Source: Bimastos eiseni (taxonomy: Eukaryota; Annelida; Clitellata; Crassiclitellata; Lumbricidae). From it: DNA of 64,000 nucleotides. Location: NCBI GenBank assembly GCA_959347315.1, contig OY365806.1:29804347-29868346 (forward strand), written 5' to 3'. The notes beneath the pieces are model-generated. The model made no database searches. It had not been told where the DNA came from and was given only the letters and a program-made list of their open reading frames with translations. Positions 46,601 to 55,945 of the stretch are shown here, piece after piece. Positions within the stretch are counted from its first letter, which is position 1; each line of letters starts with the position of its first letter. A program made the position numbers and the translations under genes.

Positions 46601-48617
46601 AGATAAAGAAAATTGAAGTTTATAACGATTTATCTGATGGCTGTCTGACGTTAGATGTACTTTACGAAGAATACAGCTCTTCTCTTCGTCTATACGTGGC
46701 TGCTCATTTTAACTGCTATTAGTACAGCAGTCCACGCGAGGGCGCGGCTGATGTCTGTAACGGATCAAACTGACAGATTCTCGAGAACTGAAACGCCGAG
46801 CTATCAGTTCCTATAGGGTCTGTTTTATCGCCCGCTGTATCGACTAATTAGGAGTGCTCGATGACGAAGATGCTGCTGCTACTAATGCTGCTGATGCTGG
46901 TGTCCTTGTTCTCCCGCAACTCCCCATCTCTCTGTGCACAAGCCTCCTCCTCCTCCTATACCCACCCCAGATATCTATGTATAATAATTATAAAGTAGGC
47001 TACAGATGCAATCAAAATTAATCGCCGGTGACAGTAGACACTAACGTGGGCAGAGAGCTTTTAACAGCTATAATTTGATAGAAGTGGGGTCCCTATAAAG
47101 TCCCCGGAAAATGGCCATGCGGCCCTGCGTCCGTATGTATACATAGTCTGCATACGTTTATATAAATAAATTTCTAGTCTAGACGATACCTGGCCTTATT
47201 TTTAATTGAGTGTCTGTATGCATATTTGTATGCTTTTATGTCAGCCTAATATGCATATCATATACGCTTGTATACTTTCGAACGCATGGCCTGTGTGTAT
47301 AGGTCTACATGCGTATAGATAAGTGACTGCCACTCAGCTACACCGTTAATTTTATCACTTATATTTCTGACTGATTCAACCTTTCACTCTACCAATCGAA
47401 CTACTACTTAGGTCTAATTTACCGTTAATGCTCAACTGCAACTTGCAATTTAGCATTTGCCCCTCCACGTATACGTTAATTATCACCATGCAGTTGTACT
47501 TAGACCTTACATTATCACTTAGGCCTACATTACCATCTTAACGCCTCAAAAACAAATGCAATGACTAACACAGAGGATAAACTTAAAATCGAAGTGGGCA
47601 CCGGAAGACTGGAGCATGTAAACTTCTTCGTGTATTTGGGCTGCATGGTGACGAAAGATGCGGACTGCGCGAGCGAGGTGAAATCAAGGCTGGCCACGGG
47701 AATGACGATTATGGTCAGTTGACAAAAATGTGGAAAAACAAGTCCGTGAGCAATAGGACTAAATTACGACCGATTGGAGCTCTGGTGTGGCCAGTAGCAA
47801 CGTACGTATGGTTGAGTCGCCTAGACTTTAAAGAAATTGGAGGAGAAACGTATTCAAGCGTTTGAAAACAAGTGCGTTAGGAAGATGATGAGAATTTTTT
47901 GAACGCAAGTGAATGATGACCAACAGGCGGGTATACGAATTGGCAGAGGCCGGAAATGATCTGTTGCAACACGTCCAGTCACGAAAACTGCGGTACTTCG
48001 GACATGATTATTAATATTATGAGACAACCATGGGACGCCAGGGACAACATTGAGGGCAATCTGATGACAGGTCTTGCTGTTGGGAAAATGAATCGTGGAA
48101 GGCCTAGAATGTCTTGGATTGACAACATTTTTATGTGGACTGGGTTAAAGGAAACTAGCCTGATGAACGCAGTACGTGATAGACGATGTTGGGCTATAGT
48201 CTCTCACGAAGATCCATTAACCGTCACGAAACGACGACGGCGTTATCACATGACATAACCACATTATCTGAAACGTATACTTATCTCATTGAGTCATTGT
48301 TCTACCAATTACACTGCTACTTTTTTCCCTAATTACAATTACTTACCTTACCGGATAATGGGTATACCACTTATTTTACCATTTCCCTTACTAGTTAGTT
48401 GTGCATTTTCCAGGAGTTGGAGACCTTCCTTAGAGCGGCTGGACTCTACGAAGACTATCTGAAGACGGTCTGTGACAAAGATTCTCTGACACGTTCCCCT
48501 CCAATTACCTTCGACGTTGTCAAGGAAGAGATTAACTTCTCGCCGACTTCTCTTCAGCGACAGGAATCCGACGTCATGGACGACAAACGGTCGTCATCCT
48601 CGTCGTCCAATGAATGA
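22609..48617 (+). CDS. MITF: MiT/TFE-family (MITF/TFEB/TFE3-like) bHLH-leucine-zipper transcription factor, eight-exon model
   Basis: MiT/TFE factors bind E-boxes (CACGTG; CLEAR GTCACGTGAC) as dimers and control lysosome, autophagy and pigment-cell genes. Exons: 22609-22802, 33301-33598, 36905-37126, 39359-39438, 41817-42022, 42908-42974, 43363-43528, 48414-48617. All are GT-AG and phases agree at every junction, giving 478 residues. Key parts: a Rag-binding-like segment at 241-264 (LRSQATRLMKQRKEE plus five Q); the basic region KKDNHNLIERKRR (about 327-339), nearly identical to the family; helix 1 with NINANIQVLGTLLP; a loop and helix 2 with NKGNILRATVEFV; a zipper with L389, L396, N403, L410; ELETFLRAAGL in place of ELEMQARAHGL; and a VKEE SUMO-type site at 447-450. 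Intron positions after NHNL, after the LLPP end of helix 1 and before ELE match my recollection of vertebrate MITF. Residues 1-238 have no known family match. The protein is divergent, and which vertebrate paralogue it is nearest cannot be said. Confidence 0.8.
25870..25925 (-). mobile_element. LINE 3'-end stub
   Basis: ACATTTATATAGCGCTCCAC followed by GGTCTCGGAGGCGC is the inverted 3' end seen in the other LINE copies here. Confidence 0.4.
26185..26440 (+). mobile_element. CR1/L2-like LINE fragment in intron 1
   Basis: Reading across frames gives LHWLPSPQRIRFKTLALMRN, then LLVSAPRIPYGV and a TSGLLMVP run, as in the C-terminal part of CR1/L2 proteins. It is frameshifted and truncated. Confidence 0.7.
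30035..30165 (-). mobile_element. Possible tRNA-derived SINE
   Basis: The minus strand has CTCAGCGGTAATAGTATGAG (weak box A), then GGGTTCAATTCT (box B, one mismatch) about 40 nt later. Confidence 0.35.
31195..31400 (+). mobile_element. CR1-like LINE fragment in intron 1
   Basis: Frames give FVVRTKNV, then GDRAWNCLPATIQGIKSFPA, the conserved C-terminal WN-LP block of CR1/L2-type proteins, ending within 50 bp of a (TA)n tract. Confidence 0.65.
33301..33598 (+). CDS. MITF: MITF-like gene, exon 2 (Gly/Arg-rich)
   Basis: The acceptor is TTCCATGCAG. The first base completes an Arg codon from exon 1, then 99 codons follow. After PYVQNIIPSAP comes a Gly/Arg-rich stretch of about 25 residues with RGRGQRG, then VTHLSPDRPSLVAVD and DDQYPFVDW. 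The donor is TGG|GTCAGT (weak but phase-correct), followed at once by a long (GTGTGTTT)n tract. Residues 65-164. No family match is known to me. Confidence 0.6.
33636..33840 (+). repeat. (GTGTGTTT)n and (GT)n tract after exon 2
   Basis: This 8-bp repeat runs from about 33660 to 33775, then G11, then a GT-rich tail. It starts about 40 nt after the exon 2 donor. Cys/Val- and Thr/His-rich frames here are artefacts. Confidence 0.9.
34500..34610 (+). repeat. (GT)n microsatellite
   Basis: A nearly perfect GT dinucleotide tract runs from about 34533 to 34607, flanked by GT-rich sequence. Confidence 0.95.
36590..36740 (+). repeat. Degenerate TGCCTTGTCT repeat
   Basis: Pyrimidine-rich, loosely repeated CTTGCCTTG-like units lie just upstream of exon 3. 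Confidence 0.6.
36905..37126 (+). CDS. MITF: MITF-like gene, exon 3 (Tyr/Pro/Gly-rich)
   Basis: 74 codons, phase 0 at both ends, acceptor GTGATCAG and donor ATG|GTAAGA. It encodes RNYPGQYYAVHDSKKYGEIG, then YLPQSGGHYDCPPVAATYP and a Pro/Gly-rich end. An earlier donor (TCTG|GTACGA at 37113) would break the phase to exon 4. A perfect GTCACGTGAC lies 13 nt into the intron (37140-37149). Confidence 0.65.
37140..37149. promoter_or_regulatory. Perfect CLEAR/M-box palindrome GTCACGTGAC
   Basis: This 10-bp palindrome is the CLEAR consensus bound by TFEB/MITF factors, 13 nt downstream of the exon 3 donor. Occupancy is an inference. Confidence 0.55.
38033..38042. promoter_or_regulatory. CLEAR/M-box palindrome in the left MITE arm
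   Basis: GTCACGTGAC, identical to the copies at 37140 and 38681. Confidence 0.5.
38681..38690. promoter_or_regulatory. CLEAR/M-box palindrome in the right MITE arm
   Basis: GTCACGTGAC, the mirror copy of 38033-38042. Confidence 0.5.
39146..39215 (+). repeat. (GATT)n/(GACT)n microsatellite
   Basis: Compound tetranucleotide repeat TTGATTGATT then GACTGACTGACT then GATTGATT, about 150 bp before exon 4. Confidence 0.9.
39359..39438 (+). CDS. MITF: MITF-like gene, exon 4 (Rag-binding-like segment, poly-Q)
   Basis: The acceptor is GGCATGCAG and the donor is CAGCT|GTAAGC; 26 codons plus two bases. VDLRSQATRLMKQRKEE then five Gln resembles the N-terminal LRxQLMREQxxxEE...QQQ segment of TFEB and MITF-A, which binds Rag GTPases at the lysosome. 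Another frame (GSSVTSDEVDE, then poly-Ala) is also open, but it does not fit the phases of exons 3 and 5. Confidence 0.65.
39903..41385. mobile_element. Foldback element with 400-500-bp inverted arms in intron 4
   Basis: The left arm 39903-40313 and right arm 40887-41385 are inverted copies. Shared landmarks are AATACCCC at the tips, TAGAGCGTGGTGGAAACGT, GAACATGTTCAAAAAACGTG, CCCGTTCGTAATA and GCGCAGACAACGCC. The arms have drifted and differ by small indels. The centre (40314-40886) has no recognised frame. Inner GAGCGTGG-type motifs recur within each arm. Confidence 0.75.
41817..42022 (+). CDS. MITF: MITF-like gene, exon 5 (start of basic region)
   Basis: The acceptor is CTCACCACAG and the donor is CTGA|GTAATA. 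The first base completes Leu265. The exon is Ser/Arg-rich, with SSSLASSRRASGG, then ELSDTFLDDDERKLRERDRK and KKDNHNL, the invariant opening of the MiT/TFE basic region. The SRRAS run could be a phosphorylation site (inference). Confidence 0.9.
42028..42215 (+). repeat. Degenerate CTAATC/TCTGATC repeat
   Basis: Loose repetition of ATCTAATC, ATCTCATC and ATCTGATC units begins immediately after the exon 5 donor. Confidence 0.55.
42908..42974 (+). CDS. MITF: MITF-like gene, exon 6 (basic region and helix 1)
   Basis: The acceptor is TTGTGCAG and the donor is CCAAG|GTAAAT. Joined to exon 5 it gives HNLIERKRRLNINANIQVLG then TLLPP. The DNA-contacting His, Glu and Arg positions of the E-box code (H, E, R-R) are kept. 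The family consensus has [20 protein letters not shown]. Confidence 0.95.
43055..43150 (+). repeat. (GAGT)n/(GAGC)n microsatellite in intron 6
   Basis: The GAGTGAGTGAGC-type compound repeat grades into GTGGGTGG and GTCAGTCAG. Confidence 0.9.
43363..43528 (+). CDS. MITF: MITF-like gene, exon 7 (loop, helix 2, zipper)
   Basis: The acceptor is CTGTGTTATAG and the donor is AAAG|GTAGGC. The first base completes Ser356. Then come a divergent loop CVSLPKDSTQ, the conserved NKGNILRATVEFVQTAQKKI (helix 2), and a zipper with ERLQTAEHRLRDLHATNRQL. The exon-intron boundary is the first unit of a 35-bp tandem repeat reaching into the intron (43511-43740). Confidence 0.95.
43511..43740 (+). repeat. 35-bp tandem repeat spanning the exon 7 splice donor
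   Basis: The unit CTTAGGTCTATGTTGAAGGT + AGGCCCTATTTATAA starts at 43511, 43546, 43581, 43616, 43651, 43686 and, partly, 43721. The first unit contains the true exon 7 end and donor. Five of seven units keep AAG|GT; those at 43616 and 43651 have AAG|AT. Confidence 0.95.
43741..47545. other. MITF-like intron 7, 5' part, no gene recognised
   Basis: Isolated open frames occur on both strands (such as 45072-45530 minus and 46492-46722 plus) without family resemblance or splice partners. No clear transposon structure was seen. Confidence 0.45.
47550..48257 (+). mobile_element. RTE-type LINE 3' remnant in intron 7
   Basis: Frames with stops read IEVGTGRLEHVNFFVYLGCM then VTKDADCASEVKSRLA, KMWKNKSVSNRTKL, GALVWPVATYVW, RIQAFENKCVRKMMRIF, then LRYFG, MRQPWDARDNIEGNLMTGL, NRGRPRMSWIDNI and TGLKETSLMNAVRDRRCW. 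This is the C-terminal region of RTE-like reverse transcriptases, often mislabelled craniofacial development protein 2-like. It is frameshifted and inactive, and lies in the same orientation as the host gene. Confidence 0.88.
48414..48617 (+). CDS. MITF: MITF-like gene, terminal exon 8
   Basis: The acceptor is CATTTTCCAG; phase 0 follows exon 7; stop TGA at 48615-48617. It encodes ELETFLRAAGLYEDYLKTV (end of the zipper), PPITFDVVKEEINFSP with a consensus SUMO-type VKEE, and an acidic then Ser-rich end MDDKRSSSSSSNE. The tail is far shorter than in vertebrate MITF or TFEB. Confidence 0.9.
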   Translation, partial: ELETFLRAAGLYEDYLKTVCDKDSLTRSPPITFDVVKEEINFSPTSLQRQESDVMDDKRSSSSSSNE

Positions 48618-49465
48618 CCTCATGAACTCTGTAAAGGAAAGGGGCATTATCAAGCTATGGCGGATCAGGGAGTTAGATGGCAAGGGGTGAGGTTCAACGG
48701 CTGCATAGCCTCGAGGACAGGATTCCACCCTCACGATTCCATCCTCACGAATCAATAACGCGTTGAAGTTGGTGTGCTCAAGGGAACGATAATGGCGTCC
48801 TAGAGGAGATAAAATAATATTTCTCATGCACCTTCAATCCATGTCAAATTCCGCTTGCATGTTAAAATGTACAGAATGGGCAAGAATTGTTAAGGGGAGT
48901 CGCTCTAAAAGAGATTCAAAATTCAGAATGATATCAAAAATATTTCTGAATGCGCTGAATGCGATAGTTAGGCATATATGTCAGGGCTGGATCGACCCTT
49001 CACAGACCTCCGCTTGCTTGCTTCTTGCGCCGTTCCGACGAGGTTTAATTGGGTTGAGAGAGAACGGTGCGATTTGTAAGTGAATATAGTAGAGCCAATC
49101 TAGGCTGAATTTAACTATCACCAATTGAAGACGTATTTTCCGCATATATTTTCAATATCAAACAGGGCTCAATTTTTGTAGCACTGATGGCATGCAATCC
49201 GAACCTCTGGGGATAAGTCTAATGGCAAATAATATTAATCAGTTTGTGACAAATGAGGGCAGTGTTCCGGCAGTGAAAAATTAACTTTTTTGGGAAAGGG
49301 CGTCTTTTCAATTGGGGAAATGTCCCCCGGTGAGCAAGAAGTACCGTGGCGAGTCAGAAGTTGCTGTCTTATTACAAGTCGCATTCTAGTAAGAAACTGA
49401 ATTACTATATATGGGGACCGTTTTCTAAGTGCACAAAGATTAAGGCATTTTCGGATCCTTGAACA

Positions 49466-49589
49466 AATAAATTGCTCTCCCCATCCATTTGGATTTTTCA
49501 GGGTAAACGACTGTGTTACGAAGGGCATTTTTTTTATCATGCACTTATATCCAGTTAATTTTGTGCACTGCTAAAAGGAAGTCAATAAA
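49466..49589 (+). terminator. Candidate MITF-like polyadenylation signals
   Basis: AATAAA occurs at 49466-49471 and 49584-49589, about 850 and 970 nt after the stop. Which one, if either, is used cannot be told. The interval 48618-49465 would be 3' UTR and shows no other feature. Confidence 0.35.
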
Positions 49590-49639
49590 GTTTTTCTTAC
49601 GTGTACATAATTAACTTTTTTTCGAAGCATTCACTTCAC

Positions 49640-49980
49640 TTTTGTGCAACAATAATTTATCATAACAATGTCCTGGTTTAGTGTATAATTATTGTGTTAC
49701 TGCAGACTGCTACCTCAGCATCTGAGGTTCGAACAACGTTAGAACGGTTATATAGCCAATAGAGACCCTAGTGGAATAGTAACGTAAGGGTAAGGTAATA
49801 CTAATTAAGGAAGATTTTGACATTGTTAATTATCTTGACAAGGCAAACACCAGTTATGATCGCTCAGACAAATGTTATGTAACCAGATGCAGTTTGACTA
49901 TGCACATTGCTCTGTGTTTGATCGCAATAGGAATAATAATGATTCCGCTCAAAATAAATTCTGTGCTTTACTTATCGTGC
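49640..49980. other. Intergenic, nothing recognised
   Basis: AT-rich sequence between the MITF-like 3' end and the next LINE. Confidence 0.5.
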
Positions 49981-49984
49981 GCTT

Positions 49985-50756
49985 TATTTACTCAGATAGA
50001 GGCTGCAGCACCTTTTGAGCTACTTACAAGTCAACGTATCAAGTAAAACACTTGAGGTTACCCTCGACAGCAAGCTCACATTTCGTCCTCACATAACAAG
50101 CCTTTATAAATCTTGGTTCTATCACATCAGGGCAATACGTCACATAAGGTCGGCTCTAACTCAAAATATGTCTGAAACTATAGCCTGCTCATTTGTCTCC
50201 TCTCGCCTCGATTATGCTAATTCACTTTTGGTCGGTCTCTCAGATCTTGAACTCAAAAGGCTTCAACGTATTCAAAATACGTTAGCTCGAGTAGTGCTAC
50301 GTGTCCCACTACGAACATGCTCCTCTGCCCTACTCCACCAGCTGCGTTGGCTCCCTGTTGAATTCAGAATCAAATTTAAGTTAGCTTGTTTGACCTACAA
50401 AGCCCTCAGCACCAGTACACCTACCTATATTCATGCTCTACTAACTCCTTACATTCCTCCTCGTTGCTTACGATCATCAAGTACAGGTCTTTTAGTTGAA
50501 CCACGATGCAGAACAGTTATGGGCTCTCGTGCATTTCATGTCTCCGCTCCTAGGGAATGGAATCGACTGCCACTCTCTCTTCGTAGCGCAAATTCACTTC
50601 CTTCATTCAAAAAGCGACTCATAACTCACTATTTCTGTTTTGCTTTCAAGGATTTGGAAATCTAATTGCACCTTCTCCTGGCGATGGACTATCCGCGTTT
50701 CACATTCACATTTAGGTGGGACCTTGTGCGCGTTACAAATTTAATAATAATAATAT
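49985..50756 (+). mobile_element. CR1/L2-type LINE, 5'-truncated, well-preserved 3' end
   Basis: One open frame of about 215 codons runs to a stop at 50663-50665. It reads TLEVTLDSKLTFRPHITSL (end of the RT thumb), FVSSRLDYANSLLVGL, LKRLQRIQNTLARVVL, LLHQLRWLPVEFRIKFKLAC, YIPPRCLRSSSTGLLVEP and GSRAFHVSAPREWNRLPLSL. This is the canonical C-terminal arrangement of CR1/L2 proteins. It lacks the catalytic RT core. The 3' UTR ends in (AAT)n at about 50742-50753, then runs straight into (CATC)n. It is the youngest-looking LINE copy in the window. Confidence 0.92.
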
Positions 50757-51633
50757 CATCCACCCATCCATCCATCCATCCATCCATCCATCCATCCATC
50801 CATCCATCCATCCATCCATCCATCCATCCATCCATCCATCCATCCATCCATCCATCCATCCATCCATCCATCCATCCATCCATCCATCCATCCATCCATC
50901 CATCCATCCATCCATCCATCCATCCATCCATCCATCCATCCATCCATCCATCCATCCATCCATCCATCCATCCATCCATCCATCCATCCATCCATCCATC
51001 CATCCATCCATCCATCCATCCATCCATCCATCCATCCATCCATCCATCCATCCATCCATCCATCCATCCATCCATCCATCCATCCATCCATCCATCCATC
51101 CATCCATCCATCCATCCATCCATCCATCCATCCATCCATCCATCCATCCATCCATCCATCCATCCATCCATCCATCCATCCATCCATCCATCCATCCATC
51201 CATCCATCCATCCATCCATCCATCCATCCATCCATCCATCCATCCATCCATCCATCCATCCATCCATCCATCCATCCATCCATCCATCCATCCATCCATC
51301 CATCCATCCATCCATCCATCCATCCATCCATCCATCCATCCATCCATCCATCCATCCATCCATCCATCCATCCATCCATCCATCCATCCATCCATCCATC
51401 CATCCATCCATCCATCCATCCATCCATCCATCCATCCATCCATCCATCCATCCATCCATCCATCCATCCATCCATCCATCCATCCATCCATCCATCCATC
51501 CATCCATCCATCCATCCATCCATCCATCCATCCATCCATCCATCCATCCATCCATCCATCCATCCATCCATCCATCCATCCATCCATCCATCCATCCATC
51601 CATCCATCCATCCATCCATCCATCCATCCATCC
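50757..51633 (+). repeat. (CATC)n microsatellite, about 880 bp
   Basis: About 218 uninterrupted tetranucleotide units start at the LINE tail. Long SIHP-type frames (plus) and GWMD-type frames (minus) are artefacts of a repeat without stops. A true length beyond the assembled length is possible. Confidence 0.98.
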
Positions 51634-52380
51634 ACCAACCCGCCCACTAAAACTCACCCACCATTTCCGCAGGTGGCGCTGCTATCGCTCTCGCTCTACG
51701 CGCTACGACCATGGCCTAAAAGGGCGGCTAAAACGGTGGACAACAATTTGGCAATATTTTCCAAAAGTGGATGAAATTAATAATATTACAATGCAGACCG
51801 CGGAGTCGGCGCGGACTGATTTTTAGGGAATAACACATTTCAAAATTGTCTTTAACCGTCTTAGGACGGTTCAATATATAAGAACAATTATAAATGCAAT
51901 AATATTAAATAAGTGGGGCCTAACTTATGCTGTGATGCCATAGGCCTACGTCAGAAACAAACAATGGAAGGCATGTACACAATTTCAAAACATATAATAG
52001 GCTATATCCGTGATCCATACATCACTCTGCTGCCAATTAATTTTCTCATTTCCCAGGCACTGAACACAACAAATCACCATAACATATCTTTGTTAGGCCT
52101 ATCCCTCAGATTCTTTCTCCATCTCAGGTTTCTGTCACCTGGATATTTGCTCTTTGCATTGAGTTTTTTGTGCAACTTCTCTAACCTGATGTAGCGCTCA
52201 TGAATAAGCTAATGCCCTACACTAAGCCTTAGGTAGCGTTTGATAAAATGTTGAGCCAAGGTACATGTATTTTGCACTCTTTGTTACTTTAAGTTTAAGA
52301 TTTCGAAATGCCAGTAAGAATTTAAGAGGTTTGTCCTTGGTTAGGCCAAACCAATTAGCTAGGACTCCGTCTTGCTCATA
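51634..52380. other. Intergenic, no gene recognised
   Basis: Unique AT-rich sequence with several TAGGCCTA palindromes; no supported exon. Confidence 0.45.
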
Positions 52381-52680
52381 TAAAAGAAGTGAACTTGGAA
52401 ACCACAGTAGGCTTGCTCTACCGGCGCTTATTCAATTCTATTCTCTTCTATTTACGGACTTATGAAGCGCCTCTTACAGCCTATCAGAGGCGCGCTCCCA
52501 CTGCAATATTATGTCTGCATGGAAGCCAAGGCAATTCGAAGGAAATGGGCCAACAGAGCATAGGCACGATGCTGAGGCTGAGCCACTCAGCTCTTGAACT
52601 TCTCACTCCTTGTCATTTGATACCTTGGCTTTCGAGTGGCGATTTAGAAGCTACGATTACGGCAATGAGACGTAGGGCCT
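52380..52680 (+). mobile_element. LINE 3'-end-like remnant
   Basis: GAAGCGCCTCTTACAGCCTATCAGAGGCGCGC resembles the SASE-type 3' ends of the other LINE copies when read in parts. CTTTCGAGTGGCGATTTAGAAG near 52630 recurs at about 63016 (CTTTCGAATGGCGC TTTAGAAG). The class is uncertain. Confidence 0.35.
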
Positions 52681-52819
52681 ACGGATGATAGTGGGTGATG
52701 GAGCAATGATGGTTGGCAAGCCGAAACATTGAGGAATTCAGAAGGTGGATAACTGGATATAATATCCATAAGAACGTACACGTATCAAGACGTGATACGG
52801 TGATATATATAGGCCCATG

Positions 52820-52993
52820 CAGGGCCTTACCGAGGGAGGGGCCAGCGGGGTCGTGGCCCAGGGCGCAAATGTTGGAAGGGCGCAAATTTCAGAATAGAAT
52901 AACTTAATATTCCATCAAATGCACTATTTTCAGAATGTGGGGCGCCAGATTGATGCTAGGCACAGGGCGCAATTATAGCTCGCTACGGCCCTG
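52820..52993. mobile_element. MITE, CAGGGCCGTA family, second copy
   Basis: 174 bp with ends CAGGGCCTTACCGAGGG and CGCTACGGCCCTG. The reverse complement aligns along its length with 6708-6889, including ATAATTGCGCCCTGTGCCTA. Confidence 0.75.
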
Positions 52994-52999
52994 GACAGT

Positions 53000-54820
53000 T
53001 TTGCAATTATAGTGACTTTGGTGATGTTATGGAAAGAAGAGAAAGAAACGCCGTGGGTTTTGATTTCTCTGTTGATAAAGTGACTGTAAGACAATTGCCA
53101 GAGGCGTACGCTAGGATATTTTGCGCCCGAGGACAAACTACAGAATTGCGCCTCTTTCTAATTTAGTCAACATTTAGTCAACATTTTCAAATATATCTAA
53201 TAGCTATTTACAAACGACTGTCGAAGATAGTTTTTTTTTAAATGTTCTTGTCGCAAATTGGCCGAAAATTTACAATATAAGATGACTGAAATACTAGACT
53301 GCCTCTTAATGCATGCCAGGTGCTTGTACACTACATTTGGCCTAATAGTAATAAATAGTGTGAACAAATCTCTAAGACTCTGTAGCTGTCAACTATCAGT
53401 TGCAGCATCATACATTCGCCCACAACTTCTATAATATTTTTTTACTATCAAGCAGCTTTTATTTCAGCCATTGGGTTCTCCAGACTTAGAAGTTGAGAAT
53501 ATCTAAACCAAATTTGGGGGCCGGGCTAACGGGCTCTAGACATTTGGCGGTAAATTTTCTGTTCTACGTAAGGCCACATTTTGGAGGCCAGCTGACCCAT
53601 ACTATTAGGCCTATACCAGCGATTAAAATGAAGTCATTAGCTCTTTTAATTTTTTGCTGTTTTCATTAAAGTATTAGTATTAGACCTTATATATAAATAT
53701 ATATATATATTATATATAAGTATTAACATAATATATGAATTATAACTACCATTGTCATTCAACAACGAAATAATCAGTGGTCTGATAATTTCTTCATAAA
53801 GTTGTTAGGGTCACCAAGAATTAAATAACAAGCCATGCAACGTTGTCTCATTTACGAATTTGCAATTTTTTTATATTATTGAGTATTATGTCGTCCCTTA
53901 TAGTACAGGCATTTTGTGAATATTTTTGGGTCAACCTCACACAAATTGCAACAGAAAGTCTAACAACTGTTTCTTACACAGAAAGGTATCCTCTACAACA
54001 TATCAAAAGTCTCCATGAATACATGTGGTGGAAGTACATGTATTATAAAAATCGTGAAATTTAGGGGCACTGTAATGACTAACGAGACGCATATTTTCAG
54101 AAGAACATTTGAATTCCAAAAGACCTATCGATGATCTAAATAATTTTAAAGTAATTCAAATAACTCAAGGTGAACTCCTTCTATGTTTTAAATTAATGCA
54201 ACATTGTTGTACTAAATTAGGCAGCATAAATTGCGCTGTTTTCAGGTTGTTCAAATTCTCCACTAAGTGTCACCAATTCATCATCTGCATCGTCATCCAA
54301 TTCAACTTGCAATGAATTTGTGCATGCTGGTCCTTTGCAGTTGTTACATGCAACAGAGCAGGGGCGTACAGATAGGTAGGGGAAAATATTATTTGAGTTT
54401 TGGGACATTATCTTACCTTCCTAACACTTTAGACCGGGGGTTTGCCTCCATCAAACAAGGAGAGATTGACGCCCCTGCAACAGAGCACTCAATGTCATGC
54501 GGTTTACATGCTCACCTAATACTGCTACTGCAATCGGTTTTGCAGGTGCATCTGATGATCTGTTCAAAATGCTCCTTTAGTTTGGATTTCATGTGCGTGT
54601 GCCCATATGTTGGGTCCAGTTGGGACCTCTGAACTTTTGAGATTCAATTCCATCCGGCTAATGCGATCTTCGCTCGTGATCTGCTCATCATCATTATCTT
54701 AAAGATAGTTTGAAACTTCAAGAGAGACTTTTTCTCTTTCTTCATTTTGTTTTTAATGTAAATTTCGCTGGACTGATGATCTGCTGCATATTGACCTCCA
54801 AAGACCAGAGACTTGGATCC
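53000..54820. other. Intergenic, no gene recognised
   Basis: AT-rich sequence with a (TA)n tract at about 53693-53718. Short frames have no recognisable homology. Confidence 0.45.
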
Positions 54821-54824
54821 TCTC

Positions 54825-55845
54825 TCCACGTTACTCCTCCAGAATTTGTGGATGCGCTTCTTTTTTCCTTACCGCTTTCTCTTGCCATTCCCTCTAAGAA
54901 GGTATTTTTGCAGCCTCGCAAAAACTGGTCAATCCTTGTTCCTGTGCCAAGGCGCGAGGGGCCGGATGCAGTTGATCCTAATAACTTTAGGCCAATTGCT
55001 ATTAACGTCCAACTCACGGCCAACATTGATAAAATGACCTACTCCTGGTCTTTCAGTTTGGATTCCGAAGGGGCCACTCAACGGAGACCCTATTGGTCCG
55101 CCTTCTCTCTGATATTTTTGGAGCAATTGACAGGTCTCAGGTTTCTCTCTTGGCGCTGTTTGATGTCAGCTCTCAGGTACCCGCTTTTAATACCGTTGAT
55201 CACGGTATCATCTCTGCCTCGTTTGGTCTTTCAGGTACCTTCTTGGTTAGCTCGGTTCCTTCCTGCAGGACCGTCCACCAGGTCTTCTTGGGTTCTCGCT
55301 CCATTTGAACTACCCCCACGGCCCTCTCCTGTATATTATTTGTACCGCAGATTCAGGCCCTCTGCTGGCTGTTGGCACTGTCCTGAGCCAGTCCTATGCA
55401 GACGACCTCGAGCCCTATCTGCACTGCTCAACCCTGGCACTGTGGTCTGTGCAACGAGCTGGGCCATGGAGACCTTGGAGGCCTGGATGTCTTCCAACCG
55501 CCCTCCGCTATCTATCTAAAACTCCGTTTATTTGGTTTGGCACTGACCTGGAGGCCCTTGTCCTAGAGTTCTCACAGTTCTTTTTTTCATCTTCTGTCAG
55601 GGATTTTGGTGTTACTCTGGACCAAGAGCTCGCTTTCACATGACACATCCACTTGCTATGCCGAAATTGCTTATATCAGCTGCGCCAGCACAGGACGGTA
55701 TCTCGTTTCTTGTCCTCTGATGCTGCTGCAACGCTTTGTTTGCGGGTGTTTGCGGCACTCCTTATTGGCCACATCAAAAGATTCAGCCATGTCTCTGAAT
55801 ATGGAGACTTTTGATATGTTAAAGGGCACATGTTTCTAAGTATGA
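54825..55845 (+). mobile_element. CR1/L2-like LINE reverse transcriptase, multiply frameshifted
   Basis: Across all three frames the order is WSILVPVPRREG then NNFRPIAIN (fingers), LLALFDVSSQVPAFNTVDH (the catalytic-Asp block, with damage), FGLSGTFLVSS, GPLLYIICTADSGPLLA, and SQSYADDLEPYLHC with the catalytic YADD at about 55398. Then come VTLDQELAFT and LCRNCLYQLRQHRTVSRFLS. It is a dead copy. The family is inferred from motif order. Confidence 0.88.
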
Positions 55846-55945
55846 ATCAGTTGAAAAAGTTTATGTTGCAATTTGTGTTAGGTAATATCATTATAATGCC
55901 TGTACTATTACGGACCCTTAGTCATCACTGATCAGTGGGGTCCGA

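Noticed and set aside
46492..46722. 76-codon plus-strand frame (SEESCQWEDHRPRKG...)
   Set aside because: Looks mildly protein-like, but the exon 7 to exon 8 junction is complete without it and it has no recognised family.
50666..51826. Long frames of 291-386 codons on both strands (SIHP and GWMD repeats)
   Set aside because: Artefacts of the stop-free (CATC)n microsatellite.
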